Counted from the first letter of the stretch, positions 25,082 through 34,272 are shown. The stretch: 49,378 nucleotides of DNA from JARRNJ01 sp037385045 (GCA_037385045.1 JARRNJ010000038.1:1-49378), one strand, 5' to 3'. Translations and numbers: made by a program. The notes: a model not told the origin generated them from the letters alone.

Positions 25082-25870
25082 ATGAAGACGCTTCTCAAGG
25101 CAGCCGCGGTCGGCGTAGCGCTGATCGCAGCCGGTATCGGCCTGTTGTTCTATGCGACCTCGGGCATGGTGGACACCGCAGATCAGTTCTTCACCGCCGC
25201 GAAACAGCACCGTTACCAACGCGCCTACCAATACCTGTCCCGGGATTTTCAGGCCTCGACTTCCCGCGCCGAGCTCGAGGCGTTCCTCCAGCAAAGTGCC
25301 TTGCAGGATTACCAGGCAGCGTCCTGGAGCAGTCGCAGCTATTCAATCGGCGGCGGCGAGTTGGGCGGTACGGTGACGACCAGCGGCGGCGGCACCGTGC
25401 CGCTGCGTGTCAGGTTCGTCAAGGAGAACGGTGACTGGAAGATCTACGCCATCCACAAACCGCCGTCCGGACTGATCCGCGACGACAATGCGGCACCGCC
25501 GATACCCGACAAGGCGCGGCAGCTCCAGCTGGTGCAACAGACCATGGAACGGTTCGCGCGGGCCATCAACGCCAAGGATTTCCACGATTTTCACCAGCAC
25601 ATATCGGGCGTGTGGCAGCGCGAGATCAGCGCGGCGCGCTTCAACGAGATCTTCAAACCGTTCATGGATGCGAACCTCGACCTGACGCCGTTGCAGAATC
25701 TGACGCCCGCCATGGACAAGCCCGCCAGCGTCAATGACAAAGGCGTGCTTACTCTGGAGGGTCATTATCCCACCAAGCCGTCGCGGGTGCTGTTCGATTT
25801 CGGCTACGTCTACGAGGGCGTGAGCTGGAAGCTGGTTCGCACCCACGTGCAGATCACGCCGGCGCAGTGA
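25082..25870 (+). CDS. Membrane-anchored protein with two NTF2-like/DUF4864-type repeats
   Basis: The product is 262 aa. An N-terminal hydrophobic segment (about 6-27) is followed by two similar halves. Residues about 30-130 contain ADQFFTAAKQHRYQRAYQYLS...NGDWKIYAI. Residues about 150-262 contain MERFARAINAKDFHDFHQHIS...GVSWKLVRTHV. Both halves end in a WK(I/L) strand typical of NTF2-like lumazine-binding or DUF4864 domains. This looks like an internal duplication facing the periplasm. Role unknown. Confidence 0.8.
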   Translation: MKTLLKAAAVGVALIAAGIGLLFYATSGMVDTADQFFTAAKQHRYQRAYQYLSRDFQASTSRAELEAFLQQSALQDYQAASWSSRSYSIGGGELGGTVTTSGGGTVPLRVRFVKENGDWKIYAIHKPPSGLIRDDNAAPPIPDKARQLQLVQQTMERFARAINAKDFHDFHQHISGVWQREISAARFNEIFKPFMDANLDLTPLQNLTPAMDKPASVNDKGVLTLEGHYPTKPSRVLFDFGYVYEGVSWKLVRTHVQITPAQ

Positions 25871-25893
25871 CATGCAGGCATCAGCGGCATGAC

Positions 25894-25914
25894 GGCCCCA
25901 GGCGCGCCTGGGCC
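25894..25914. terminator. Hairpin between convergent genes
   Basis: CCCAGGCGCGCCTGGG (25897-25912) is a perfect 16-nt palindrome extended by GGC/CC. It lies in the 60-nt gap between convergent stops. No U tract follows; it may act on both strands. Confidence 0.5.
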
Positions 25915-25930
25915 GCAGGGTGGTTGAGCG

Positions 25931-26821
25931 TCACGCCAGTTTCACCCCCGACATCTCCTGCTGCAGCAGGGAAATGGCCGCGGAGTCCAGCTCCCCTTTG
26001 CCGGTCCCCACCAGGGCGTTGACCAACTGGGTGGCCGAGGCGGCGCCGGGCAGGGCGATGCCGAGCTCGTTGGCGGCTTCGAGCACGATGCGCATGTCCT
26101 TCTTGTGCAGTACGGCCTTGAAGCCGGGATCGTAGTTGCCGTCGATCATACGCTGGCCGTGGACTTCCAACACCCGGGAGCCGGCAAATCCGCCGAGCAG
26201 CGCGTCGCGCACCCGGGCCGGATCGACGCCCGAGGCCTTGGCGAGGATCATGGCCTCGCCGACCGCGGCGATGGTCTGGGCGATCACCACCTGGTTGCAG
26301 GCCTTGGTCACCTGGCCGGCGCCGTTGTCGCCGGTATGGACGATGTTCTTGCCCATCACTTCGAACAGCGGCCGCACGCGTTCGAAAATCTCCGGCTTGC
26401 CGCCGACCATGATGGACAGCGTACCGTCGATGGCGCCCTTGTCGCCGCCAGAAACCGGGGCGTCGAGCATGTGCACGCCGTGGGCGGCCAGGGCCGCGGC
26501 CATGGAGCGGGTGGCGGACGGGGAAATCGTGCTCATGTCGACCACCACGGCGTCTTTGCGGGCGCCATGAATGATGCCCTGCCCGCCGAGGATGACGTCC
26601 TCCACGTCGCCGGTATCGGAAACCATGGTAAAAGCGACGTCCGCCTGCTCCGCCACCTGCCGCGGGCTCGAGCATTTCTCGCCGCCGGCGTCCGCCACCG
26701 GCGCCATGCTTTCTTCCCGCCGGGCGTAGATCCAAACGTCATAACCGGCCTTGAGCAGATTGATGGCCATGGGCCGGCCCATGATGCCCAGTCCCACAAA
26801 TCCGACCTTGATGTCGCTCAT
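25931..26821 (-). CDS. glxR: 2-hydroxy-3-oxopropionate (tartronate semialdehyde) reductase
   Basis: The product is 296 aa. The Rossmann start VGFVGLGIMGRPMAINLLK, the substrate-binding DAPVSGGDKGA and the catalytic Lys in KACNQVVIAQTI mark a beta-hydroxyacid dehydrogenase of the GarR/GlxR type. It reduces tartronate semialdehyde to D-glycerate with NAD(P)H, a step of glyoxylate use. A GGGAGACGACAGCC stretch precedes MSDIKVG; the longer frame begins in the untranslated region. It is adjacent to LutCBA and malate synthase on the same strand, all consistent with C2 metabolism. No glyoxylate carboligase gene is present here. Other beta-hydroxyacid dehydrogenases such as MmsB are possible but less likely. 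Confidence 0.88.
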   Translation of the reverse strand: MSDIKVGFVGLGIMGRPMAINLLKAGYDVWIYARREESMAPVADAGGEKCSSPRQVAEQADVAFTMVSDTGDVEDVILGGQGIIHGARKDAVVVDMSTISPSATRSMAAALAAHGVHMLDAPVSGGDKGAIDGTLSIMVGGKPEIFERVRPLFEVMGKNIVHTGDNGAGQVTKACNQVVIAQTIAAVGEAMILAKASGVDPARVRDALLGGFAGSRVLEVHGQRMIDGNYDPGFKAVLHKKDMRIVLEAANELGIALPGAASATQLVNALVGTGKGELDSAAISLLQQEMSGVKLA

Positions 26822-26954
26822 GGCTGTCGTCTCCCTATAACGGTGGTTTGGTTGTGACAAAAGGCTCGCGGCTCAGGGCCGCGATTGTAACGCGCCGGGC
26901 CGGCGGCCAGGCAACGGCCCGTTGCGCCGGATGAAAACACCGACGATGGTCAGG

Positions 26955-27608
26955 CTAGCCGAGTATCAACACATGCATGCGCCGCGGTCCATGGGCGCCC
27001 AATTGGATGGTCTGTTCCACGTCGGCGGTGCGCGACGGGCCGGTCACCAGATTCACGGTCCGCGGCATCTCGCCCCGTTCCTTGCGTATGAACTCCCAGG
27101 CGTCCTCGATGCGTGGCACAATCCGCTCGCGCGCTACCACACAAAGGAAATTGTCCGGAAGAAAATTGATGCGCGTCGGCGTCTCCGGTCCCGAGAGCAT
27201 CACTACGCTGCCCGTTTCAGCAATGCCGGCAAAAGCCACGCTGATGGCGGTGAGATCCTGGCTGCCGATGGCCCGGTGGTTGACGGTCATTGCCTCCGGC
27301 CAGGGCAGGTCCGCCAGCAGCGGATGAGGGGCGACCACCAACTCGGCGGGAAGCTGATGCTGCTGCAGAAAGGTTTGGACGGCCGCGGTCAGCGACCCGC
27401 GATCGGCGACACCTGCCAACGTGGCGGCCGCGCTCTCCACGCGCTGATTGAACCGGCTCGGCAGGTCTTCGCTCCAGGCCGGCTGCGGCCCCCGTGGCCG
27501 ATCCACCAGCCGCGACTGCACGATCTCGGAGGGCTCCATACCGTCGGCGCGGCCGCCGTCGAGGACGCTGCGCAAGCGGTTGAGAATGTCGCTGCGTGCG
27601 TCGCTCAT
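26955..27608 (-). CDS. lutC: LUD-domain protein, LutC/YkgG family
   Basis: The product is 217 aa. It carries the LUD domain with AFAGIAETGSVVML, INFLPDNFLCVVARERIV and NLVTGPSRTADVEQTIQLGAHGP. LutC is one of three proteins of the LutABC L-lactate oxidising complex; related sets serve other 2-hydroxyacids. Its ATG overlaps the lutB stop by 4 nt, showing operon coupling. The C-terminal MHVLILG is the usual end. Confidence 0.92.
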   Translation of the reverse strand: MSDARSDILNRLRSVLDGGRADGMEPSEIVQSRLVDRPRGPQPAWSEDLPSRFNQRVESAAATLAGVADRGSLTAAVQTFLQQHQLPAELVVAPHPLLADLPWPEAMTVNHRAIGSQDLTAISVAFAGIAETGSVVMLSGPETPTRINFLPDNFLCVVARERIVPRIEDAWEFIRKERGEMPRTVNLVTGPSRTADVEQTIQLGAHGPRRMHVLILG

Positions 27609-29038
27609 GAGCCCGGCCCCTGCGCCCGTTTGCGGCGCTGCCATGCCTTGACGAAGGTCTCGCCCTGGGGCGCCGGCAGGTCGCGGGCCGCGGTCCAGCC
27701 GCCGGCCAACGGCAGTCTGCGCAGGCGGCCCGCGCGTCCGCCGAGGCCGCTCAGCACCCGCATGCCTATGCCGGTGAGCAAGCGGTACAGCCCCGGGCGC
27801 CGCGCCAGGAACGCCCACGCCCGCAGGCCGGTCCGGGTTCCGGCGGCGGTGACGTGCTCGCGGAACTCGTGCTCCCGATGGGCGCGCAGCATTTGCGGCA
27901 GCGGGATCGACATGGGGCAGACTTCCTGGCAACGCCCGCACAGGGTGGAGGCGTTGGGCAGGTGCGCGCCCTCGCGCAGGCCGACCATCAGCGGCGTCAG
28001 CACCGAGCCCATGGGACCTGGGTAGACCCAGCCATAAGCGTGGCCGCCCACCGAGGTGTAGATGGGGCAATGGTTCAGGCACGCGCCGCAGCGGATGCAG
28101 CGCAGCATGTCGTGGAACTCGTTGCCCAGCATGTCGCTGCGGCCGTTGTCCAGCAGTACCACGTGGAACTGTTCCGGACCGTCGACGTCGCCTTGGCGCC
28201 GCGGGCCGGTGAAAAACGTGGTGTAGGCGGTAAAATCCTGGCCGGTGGCGCTGCGCGCCAGCAGCCGCAGCAGCACGCTCGCATCCTCCAGGGTCGGGAC
28301 GATCTTCTCCAGGCTCGTCACCACGATATGGGTGTCCGGCAGGGTGGCGCTCAGATCGCCGTTGCCCTCATTGGTGACAATCACGGTGGAACCGGTTTCG
28401 GCAATGAGGAAGTTGGCGCCGGTGATACCCACGTCGGCGCTGATGAACTTGTCGCGCAGCACCTGGCGCGCCTGATCGACGATCTCGGGCACGGTCTCCA
28501 GCGCGCTTTCCAGGCCATAGCGGGCGTGCTGTTCGCGAAACAGGTCGGCAATCTGGCCGCGGGTCTTGTGCACCGCCGGCGCGATGATATGGCTCGGCGG
28601 TTCATGCGCCAGTTGCAGGATGTACTCCCCCAGGTCGGTTTCGATGGGCTCCAGCCCGGCCTGCTCCAGGGCCTGATTGAGGCCGATTTCCTCGCCCACC
28701 ATGGACTTGCCCTTGGCAATGCGGGTGCCGCCGGCTTCGCGGCACAGATCGACGATGATCCGCCGCGCTTCCTCGGGGGTGCGGGCCCAGTGCACATGGC
28801 CGCCCCGTGCCTGCACCTGAGCTTCGAAGCGTTCCAGGTACTCGTCCAGGTGCGCCAGGGCGTGCTCCTTGATGGCGCGTGCGGCGGTGCGCAGCTCCTC
28901 GAACTCGGGCAGCGCTGCGATGGCTTGGCGGCGTTTGTCGACGAACCCGGGACCGGCCTTGGCCAGGGCCGATTGCAGCTGCACGTCGTGCAGCGCACTG
29001 TGGGCATTGGATTTGAAGTCGTGGGTCGTCGGCTTCAT
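27605..29038 (-). CDS. lutB: Iron-sulfur LUD protein, LutB/YkgF family
   Basis: The product is 477 aa. The N-terminal LUD part (about 60-290) includes GKSMVGEEIGLN, ITGANFLIAETGS and TNEGNG. The C-terminal ferredoxin-like part has CIRCGACLNHCP and CGRCQEVCP, two [4Fe-4S] sites. This is the electron-carrying subunit of the LutABC complex. It overlaps both neighbours by 4 nt. All eight cluster-ligand cysteines are present. Confidence 0.94.
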   Translation of the reverse strand: MKPTTHDFKSNAHSALHDVQLQSALAKAGPGFVDKRRQAIAALPEFEELRTAARAIKEHALAHLDEYLERFEAQVQARGGHVHWARTPEEARRIIVDLCREAGGTRIAKGKSMVGEEIGLNQALEQAGLEPIETDLGEYILQLAHEPPSHIIAPAVHKTRGQIADLFREQHARYGLESALETVPEIVDQARQVLRDKFISADVGITGANFLIAETGSTVIVTNEGNGDLSATLPDTHIVVTSLEKIVPTLEDASVLLRLLARSATGQDFTAYTTFFTGPRRQGDVDGPEQFHVVLLDNGRSDMLGNEFHDMLRCIRCGACLNHCPIYTSVGGHAYGWVYPGPMGSVLTPLMVGLREGAHLPNASTLCGRCQEVCPMSIPLPQMLRAHREHEFREHVTAAGTRTGLRAWAFLARRPGLYRLLTGIGMRVLSGLGGRAGRLRRLPLAGGWTAARDLPAPQGETFVKAWQRRKRAQGPGS

Positions 29039-29790
29039 GAGGATTCGCCGTCACCGATGCCGGGGCCTTGGGCCATGCCCGCCAGGACTTCCGCCACATG
29101 ATAGACCCTGACCGGCCGTTGCTGGCGCTTGAGCCGCCCGGCCATGTTCAGCAGGCAGCCCAGATCGCCCGCGAGCAGCGTGTCGGCGCCGCTGGCTTCT
29201 ATGGCGGCCAGTTTGTTGTCCACCATTTTGGTGGAAATCTCCGGGTACTTGACGCAGAACGTGCCGCCGAAGCCGCAGCATTGCTCGGTGCCTTCCATCT
29301 CTACCAGGGTAAGGTCTTGGACCTTGTCCAGCAGCGTTCGGGGCTGCGCCTTCACGCCGCACTCGCGCAGCGACGAGCATGAGTCGTGGTACGTGGCGGT
29401 GCCGGAATAGGTGGCCTCGAGCGCTTCGAGGCGGGCAACGTCGGTGAGAAAGCTCACCAGTTCGTGGCAGCGCCCGGACAGGTCGATGGCCCGTGGATGC
29501 CACACCGGGTCGTCACGAAACAGCTCCGGGTAGTGCTTCTTGATCATCCCGGCGCAGGAGCCGGAGGGCACGACCACGTAATCGTAGTCGGAAAACGCTT
29601 CGATGACCTGGCGGGCGATAGCACGGGCATCGTCGGCGTCGCCGTTGTTGTAGGCCGGCTGCCCGCAGCACGTCTGGGCCTGGGGTACGTCCACCTGGCA
29701 GCCGGCGATTTCCAGGAGCTTGACGGCCGCGAAGCCGACGTTGGGGCGAAACAGATCTACCAGGCAGGTGGCGAACAGGCCGACGCGCAT
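29035..29790 (-). CDS. lutA: Cysteine-rich (CCG domain) oxidoreductase subunit, LutA/YkgE family
   Basis: The product is 251 aa. It has two CCG modules: TCCGQPAYNNG (first) and EQCCGFGGTFCVKYPE (second), with SCAGM and SCSSLRE between. LutA/GlcF-like CCG proteins bind an iron-sulfur or disulfide centre and pass electrons to quinone or heterodisulfide systems. Here it should partner LutB and LutC. GAGGAGCGCA precedes the ATG. It could oxidise lactate, or glycolate given adjacent glyoxylate genes; the sequence does not decide. Confidence 0.93.
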   Translation of the reverse strand: MRVGLFATCLVDLFRPNVGFAAVKLLEIAGCQVDVPQAQTCCGQPAYNNGDADDARAIARQVIEAFSDYDYVVVPSGSCAGMIKKHYPELFRDDPVWHPRAIDLSGRCHELVSFLTDVARLEALEATYSGTATYHDSCSSLRECGVKAQPRTLLDKVQDLTLVEMEGTEQCCGFGGTFCVKYPEISTKMVDNKLAAIEASGADTLLAGDLGCLLNMAGRLKRQQRPVRVYHVAEVLAGMAQGPGIGDGESS

Positions 29791-29822
29791 TGCGCTCCTC
29801 GCGGACGAACGACATGTAGGAA

Positions 29823-29856
29823 AACGGGAACGGCTACTATAGTAGCCGTTCCCGTT
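29823..29856 (-). terminator. Strong hairpin terminator downstream of malate synthase
   Basis: AACGGGAACGGCTAC (29823-29837) and GTAGCCGTTCCCGTT (29842-29856) form a perfect 15-bp stem with a TATA loop. Read on the minus strand it follows the malate synthase stop by 15 nt and is followed by TT and a short pyrimidine stretch. It separates malate synthase from lutA. Confidence 0.85.
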
Positions 29857-29871
29857 GCCGGCGTCACCCGT

Positions 29872-31479
29872 TCAGTCGAGGTGCTCGTAGGCCACGAGGG
29901 TGAGGAACTCCACGAAGTTCTCGGTGGCGGTAATGTCATCCAGCAACCGAGCTGCCAGCTGATAGGGCACTTGCTCGAAGCGCTGGTCGCCGACTTCCTG
30001 GCGAATGTGCTCCATCTCCTCGGCCGTGAGCTGGCGGAACAGTTCCAGGGTCACCCGGCGTCCGTCGTTCAGTACGCCCTTGGGATGGCGGATCCACTGC
30101 CAGATCTGAGTGCGGGCAATCTCCGCCGTGGCGGCGTCCTCCATCAAATGGTGGATGGGTACCGCGCCCGATCCGGCCAGCCACGACGCCATATACTGGA
30201 TCGCCACGTTGATGTTGTTGCGCAGGCCCGCTTCGGTGATTTCGCCTTCCGGAACCTGCAGCAGGTCCTTCGCCGTGACCTGAACATCCTCGCGCAGACG
30301 GTCCAGCTGATTGGGGCCCGGCATATGCTCGTCGAACACTTCCGTGGCAACGGCCACCAGTCCCGGATGCGCCACCCAGGTGCCGTCGTTGCCGTCGCCG
30401 GCTTCGCGCTCCTTGTCGGCGCGAACCTTCTCCAGCGCGCGCTGATTGGCCTCCGGATCGTCCTTGATGGGAATCTGGGCCGCCATCCCGCCCATGGCGT
30501 GGGCGCCGCGGCGGTGGCAGACCTGGATCAGCAGCTGCGAATAGCTGCGCAGGAAATGGGTGGTCATGGTGACCTGGGCACGGTCCGGCAGCACGAACTC
30601 GGGATTCTTGTGGAAGCATTTGATGAAGCTGAAGATGTAATCCCAGCGCCCGCAGTTGAGTCCGGAGCTGTGTTCCCGCAGTTCGTAGAGGATCTCGTCC
30701 ATCTCGAACGCCGCCAGCAGCGTTTCGATCAGCACCGTGGCCTTGATGGTGCCGCGCTTGATGCCGAGGGAATCCTGGGCGAAGTTGAATACGTCATTCC
30801 ACAACCGCGCCTCGAGGTGACTCTCCAGCTTCGGCAGGTAGAAGTAGGGGCCGGTGCCCCGCTCCAGCAGCGCTTTGGCGTTGTGGAAGAAATACAGGCC
30901 GAAATCAAACAACGCCGCGGGCATGAACTCCCCATGGACCATGAGGTGCTTTTCCGGCAGGTGCCAGCCGCGCGGCCGCACCAGCAGGGTGGCGGTGTTT
31001 TCCTTGAGTCGGTACTGCTTGCCCTCCGGGGTGGTCAGCTCGATGGTGCCCCGCACCGCGTCGTAGAGGTTCTCCTGCCCATCCATGGTGCCATGCCAAG
31101 TGGGCGAGTTGGCGTCCTCGAAATCGGCCATGTAGACTCGGGCGCCGGAGTTCAGGGCATTGATGACCATCTTCCGGTCCACCGGCCCGGTGATTTCCAC
31201 GCGCCGGTCCTGCAGATCATCAGGTACCGGGCTGACGCGCCATTCGGATTCACGCACGGAACGGGTTTCGGGCAGGAAGTCCGGCAGCTCGCCGGCATCC
31301 AGGCGCCGCTGGCGCTCGGCGCGGGCATCCAGCCGTTCCCGCACCCGCGGCGCGAACTGTTCGTGAAGTTGCACCAGAAACTCCAGCGCCGCTGGGGTGA
31401 GGATGCGGTCATAGCCCTCGGTGGAGGCGAGGAAGTGGTAGGACTCCCGGGTGGTGGTAGTAGCGCTCCCGACGCTCAT
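29872..31479 (-). CDS. aceB: Malate synthase A
   Basis: The product is 535 aa, the normal length for isoform A. Characteristic blocks are present: GPVDRKMVINALNSGARVYMADFEDANSPTW region, RGTIKATVLIETLLAAFEMDEIL, LNCGRWDYIFSFIKCF and GGMAAQIPIKDD. It condenses glyoxylate with acetyl-CoA to malate. CAGGAGAACCC precedes the ATG at 31479, which was chosen over a longer Arg/Ser-rich start. No isocitrate lyase is in view, so glyoxylate may come from glycolate. It carries its own terminator and a long AT-rich upstream region. Confidence 0.96.
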   Translation of the reverse strand: MSVGSATTTTRESYHFLASTEGYDRILTPAALEFLVQLHEQFAPRVRERLDARAERQRRLDAGELPDFLPETRSVRESEWRVSPVPDDLQDRRVEITGPVDRKMVINALNSGARVYMADFEDANSPTWHGTMDGQENLYDAVRGTIELTTPEGKQYRLKENTATLLVRPRGWHLPEKHLMVHGEFMPAALFDFGLYFFHNAKALLERGTGPYFYLPKLESHLEARLWNDVFNFAQDSLGIKRGTIKATVLIETLLAAFEMDEILYELREHSSGLNCGRWDYIFSFIKCFHKNPEFVLPDRAQVTMTTHFLRSYSQLLIQVCHRRGAHAMGGMAAQIPIKDDPEANQRALEKVRADKEREAGDGNDGTWVAHPGLVAVATEVFDEHMPGPNQLDRLREDVQVTAKDLLQVPEGEITEAGLRNNINVAIQYMASWLAGSGAVPIHHLMEDAATAEIARTQIWQWIRHPKGVLNDGRRVTLELFRQLTAEEMEHIRQEVGDQRFEQVPYQLAARLLDDITATENFVEFLTLVAYEHLD

Positions 31480-31810
31480 ATGGGTTCTCCTGCAACTTGA
31501 TTTCGTTATCGGTGCCAGCGGTAGGGCCTGACCTTGCCGTGGGCCCGGTACCGCCACTCATAGCGAGCAAGTTAGGAAACCCGGGAGTAATTGACTAGCC
31601 AAATAAGGTAATAATAAATATTGTTTTATCCAATACTTGCCTCATGAGCAGCGGGCGACAGCGACCCTGCCGGAACCTGCTCCAAGCTGTCAGAACCGGC
31701 GAATAAACTTTAAGAATAGCCAATAATAGTCTGTTTATATGGGTATAGTTACTGGAGAAACGGTCGCCGAGGTGGGCGGGCGCCGCTCGGCCGGAAACAC
31801 GGCCGGACAA
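31480..31810. other. Region between malate synthase and lexA, AT-rich promoter area
   Basis: Bases about 31590-31745 are AT-rich (for example AATAAGGTAATAATAAATATTG) amid GC-rich DNA. This should contain the malate synthase promoter and the end of the lexA transcript. No clear LexA-like or other operator was recognised. A 71-codon minus-strand frame has no supporting features and is not called. Confidence 0.5.
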
Positions 31811-32413
31811 TTAAATAACGGCCCCGGCGCGGATGATTCCCACGCCGATACCTTCGATTTCCAGGCGTTGGCGCCGTAGATCCACGACGATGGGTGCATA
31901 GGCCGGGTTTTCCGGCAACAGGCGTACCTGGTTGCCCTGGCGGCGGAACCGCTTCACGGTTACTTCGTCCTCGACCCGGGCGACCACGATCTGGCCGTTC
32001 TCGGCATTTTCGCTGCGGTGCACTGCCAGCAGGTCACGGTCGAAAATACCGGCCTGCTGCATGCTGTCACCGCGCACTCGCAGCAGGTAGTCGGCGGCGG
32101 GGCGGAACAGGCGGGGGTCGACCTGGTACCGGGTTTCGATATGGGGCTCGGACAGGATCGGGGACCCGGCCGCCACCTGGCCCACTACCGGCAGGCCGCC
32201 AGTATCGCGCAACCGGATGCCGCGCGACGCGCCCGGCACCAGCTCGATGACCCCCTTGCGCGCCAAGGCCTTGAGATGTCCCTCGGCCCCGTTGATGGAG
32301 CGGAAGCCCAGGGCGCGGGCGATTTCGGCCCGCGTCGGCGGCATGCCGCTTTCCTCCAGGGACTCGCGGATCAGCGCCAGTATCTGCGCCTGGCGGGCGG
32401 TCAACTCGTTCAT
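31811..32413 (-). CDS. lexA: LexA, SOS repressor and self-cleaving protease
   Basis: The product is 200 aa. The N-terminal winged helix-turn-helix contains MPPTRAEIARALGFRSINGAE. The autocleavage site is A82-G83 in VAAGSP. The catalytic Ser117 lies in RGDSMQQAG and Lys154 in VTVKRF. It represses SOS genes until RecA filaments stimulate cleavage. Its own LexA box lies upstream at 32443-32462, and a close match lies before imuA, so both should respond to DNA damage. Confidence 0.97.
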   Translation of the reverse strand: MNELTARQAQILALIRESLEESGMPPTRAEIARALGFRSINGAEGHLKALARKGVIELVPGASRGIRLRDTGGLPVVGQVAAGSPILSEPHIETRYQVDPRLFRPAADYLLRVRGDSMQQAGIFDRDLLAVHRSENAENGQIVVARVEDEVTVKRFRRQGNQVRLLPENPAYAPIVVDLRRQRLEIEGIGVGIIRAGAVI

Positions 32414-32442
32414 GATCGCGGATTCGCCCGGTCAGTGATGGT

Positions 32443-32462
32443 TGCTGTAATTATATACACTA
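32443..32462. promoter_or_regulatory. LexA (SOS) box of lexA
   Basis: TGCTGTAATTATATACACTA is 30-49 nt upstream of the lexA start and is a close match (17 of 20) to the imuA site. It predicts autoregulation. Confidence 0.88.
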
Positions 32463-32505
32463 CCGGGCGGATGGGGAATCCTGGCCAGGGGACCCCGGTC
32501 GCGGA

Positions 32506-33825
32506 TCAGCGTTGCGGCGCGGCTGCCCGCTGGTCCATGGGCACGAACTCGCGCTGTTGCTGGCCGATGTAGAGCTGCCGCGGCCGGCCGATGCGGGCTT
32601 CCGGGTCCTCCATCATCTCCATCCACTGGGCGATCCATCCCACTGTGCGCGCCATGGCGAAGATCACCGTGAACATGTTGAGCGGGATGCCGATGGCCCG
32701 GAAAATCATGCCGCTGTAGAAGTCCACGTTCGGGTACAGTTTGCGCTCGCGGAAGTAGTCGTCCTCCAGCGCGATGCGCTCCAGTTCCAGCGCCACATCG
32801 AACATCCGCTCATTGCCGCCGCTGCCCAACTCGTTGAGTACGTCGTGGCAGGCCTGGCGGATGATCTTGGCCCGGGGATCGTAGTTTTTGTAGATGCGGT
32901 GGCCGAAGCCCATGAGCCGGAAAGGATCGTCCTTGTCCTTGGCGCGCGCCACCAGCTTCGGCACTTCTTTGACCGAATCGATCGACTGCAGCATCTGGAT
33001 CACCGCCTCATTGGCCCCGCCGTGCGCGGGGCCCCACAGGCAGCCGATGCCGGCTGCGACGCTGGCGAAGGGGCTGGCGCCGGAACTGCTGGCCAGGCGG
33101 ACGGTCGAGGTGCTGGCATTCTGCTCATGGTCGGCGTGCAGGATCAGGATCAGATCCAGGGCCCGCGCTGCGACCGCGTTCACTTCGTAGGGCTCGGTCG
33201 GCACCGCAAACATCATGCGCAGAAAATTGTGCACGTACCCGACGGAGTTGTCGGGGTACATGAACGGCTGTCCCATGGAATACTTGTAACTGTCGGCGGC
33301 GATGGTCGGCATCTTCGCCAGAAGGCGGTGGGCCGAGATTTCGCGGTGGCGCGGATCGTTCACGTCGAGCGAGTCGTGGTAGAAGGCCGACAGCGCGCCG
33401 ACCACGCCCACCATAATCGCCATGGGATGGGCGTCATGGCGGAAGCCCGAATAGAACCGGCGCACTGCTTCGTGCACCATGGTGTGGTGCTGGATGATGC
33501 GGCGAAACTCGGCCATTTGCTGGCCGGTGGGCAGTTCACCGTACAACAGCAGATAACAGACCTCGAGATAGGTGCTGTGCTCGGCCAGCTGCTCGATGGG
33601 ATAACCCCGGTAGAGCAGCGTGCCTTCATCGCCGTCGATGTAGGTGATGGCGCTGCGGCAGCTCGCCGTCGAGACGAAGCCCGGGTCATAGGTCAGCAGG
33701 CCCAGGTCGCGGTTCAACGACTTGATGTCGATCACCGATGGACCATGGGTGCCCTCCTGCAGCGGCAATTCAATGCTGCGGCCGGTGGCGTTGTTGGTGA
33801 TGGTGATAGTGTCTTTGTTGTTCAT
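32506..33825 (-). CDS. gltA: Citrate synthase (type I, hexameric-like)
   Basis: The product is 439 aa. Conserved blocks: TYIDGDEGTLLYRGYPIEQLA, the catalytic His in LWGPAHGGANEAVIQML, and GFGHRIYKNYDPRAKIIRQ. It catalyses oxaloacetate plus acetyl-CoA to citrate. An excellent Shine-Dalgarno sequence GCAGGAGGAAC precedes the ATG. It lies upstream of lexA on the same strand, but the LexA box between them argues for separate lexA transcription. No anomalies. Confidence 0.97.
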   Translation of the reverse strand: MNNKDTITITNNATGRSIELPLQEGTHGPSVIDIKSLNRDLGLLTYDPGFVSTASCRSAITYIDGDEGTLLYRGYPIEQLAEHSTYLEVCYLLLYGELPTGQQMAEFRRIIQHHTMVHEAVRRFYSGFRHDAHPMAIMVGVVGALSAFYHDSLDVNDPRHREISAHRLLAKMPTIAADSYKYSMGQPFMYPDNSVGYVHNFLRMMFAVPTEPYEVNAVAARALDLILILHADHEQNASTSTVRLASSSGASPFASVAAGIGCLWGPAHGGANEAVIQMLQSIDSVKEVPKLVARAKDKDDPFRLMGFGHRIYKNYDPRAKIIRQACHDVLNELGSGGNERMFDVALELERIALEDDYFRERKLYPNVDFYSGMIFRAIGIPLNMFTVIFAMARTVGWIAQWMEMMEDPEARIGRPRQLYIGQQQREFVPMDQRAAAPQR

Positions 33826-34272
33826 GGCGAGTTCCTCCTGCTCGAATCACGGTGTCAGCCCCGCAATTGCCATACCTTTCGCGTGGTGGCGCTGTCGTTG
33901 GGCACCGCCGTATCTCCAACCCCGGATTCCACAGCCTCGCCGATGTCCTTTCGCATGGTCCGCAGCGTTGCCTCCCTCGTTGTTGTCGCTCCTAAGAATA
34001 GGCAGGAGCCGGACGATTTGCATCAGCAAATCGGCGCCCGCGCCGGTAGGCAGTGAAACCACGGCTGCGACGGCATGCGGAAACGGCCGACCGGTCAGCG
34101 CCGCGACGCGCAAATCACACGCAAGTGATCACTCCATGGCGACGCGCGCAGAGCAAATGCGCTCCCGGCCACGTCGCGGCCGACCGGGTTGTCGTGCGCC
34201 GATAGCCGGCCCATTCTTTGGATACTGGCCGGAGACAATGCGCTCCAATCGACAATGCCCGGAGGATCGACC
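33826..34272. other. Divergent intergenic region between gltA and the 34273 gene
   Basis: This 447-nt gap must contain the gltA promoter and, towards its right end, that of the oxidoreductase gene. I recognise no operator, RNA gene or credible reading frame in it. Confidence 0.5.

Noticed and set aside
29386..31500. 704-codon + strand frame opposite lutA and malate synthase
   Set aside because: Covers two well-conserved genes on the other strand and the perfect terminator hairpin.
31595..31810. 71-codon minus-strand frame between malate synthase and lexA
   Set aside because: It runs through the AT-rich promoter region and has no recognisable content or ribosome site.
32512..34056. 514-codon + strand frame opposite citrate synthase
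   Set aside because: Shadow frame over gltA; His/Val-rich composition typical of antisense GC-rich translation.
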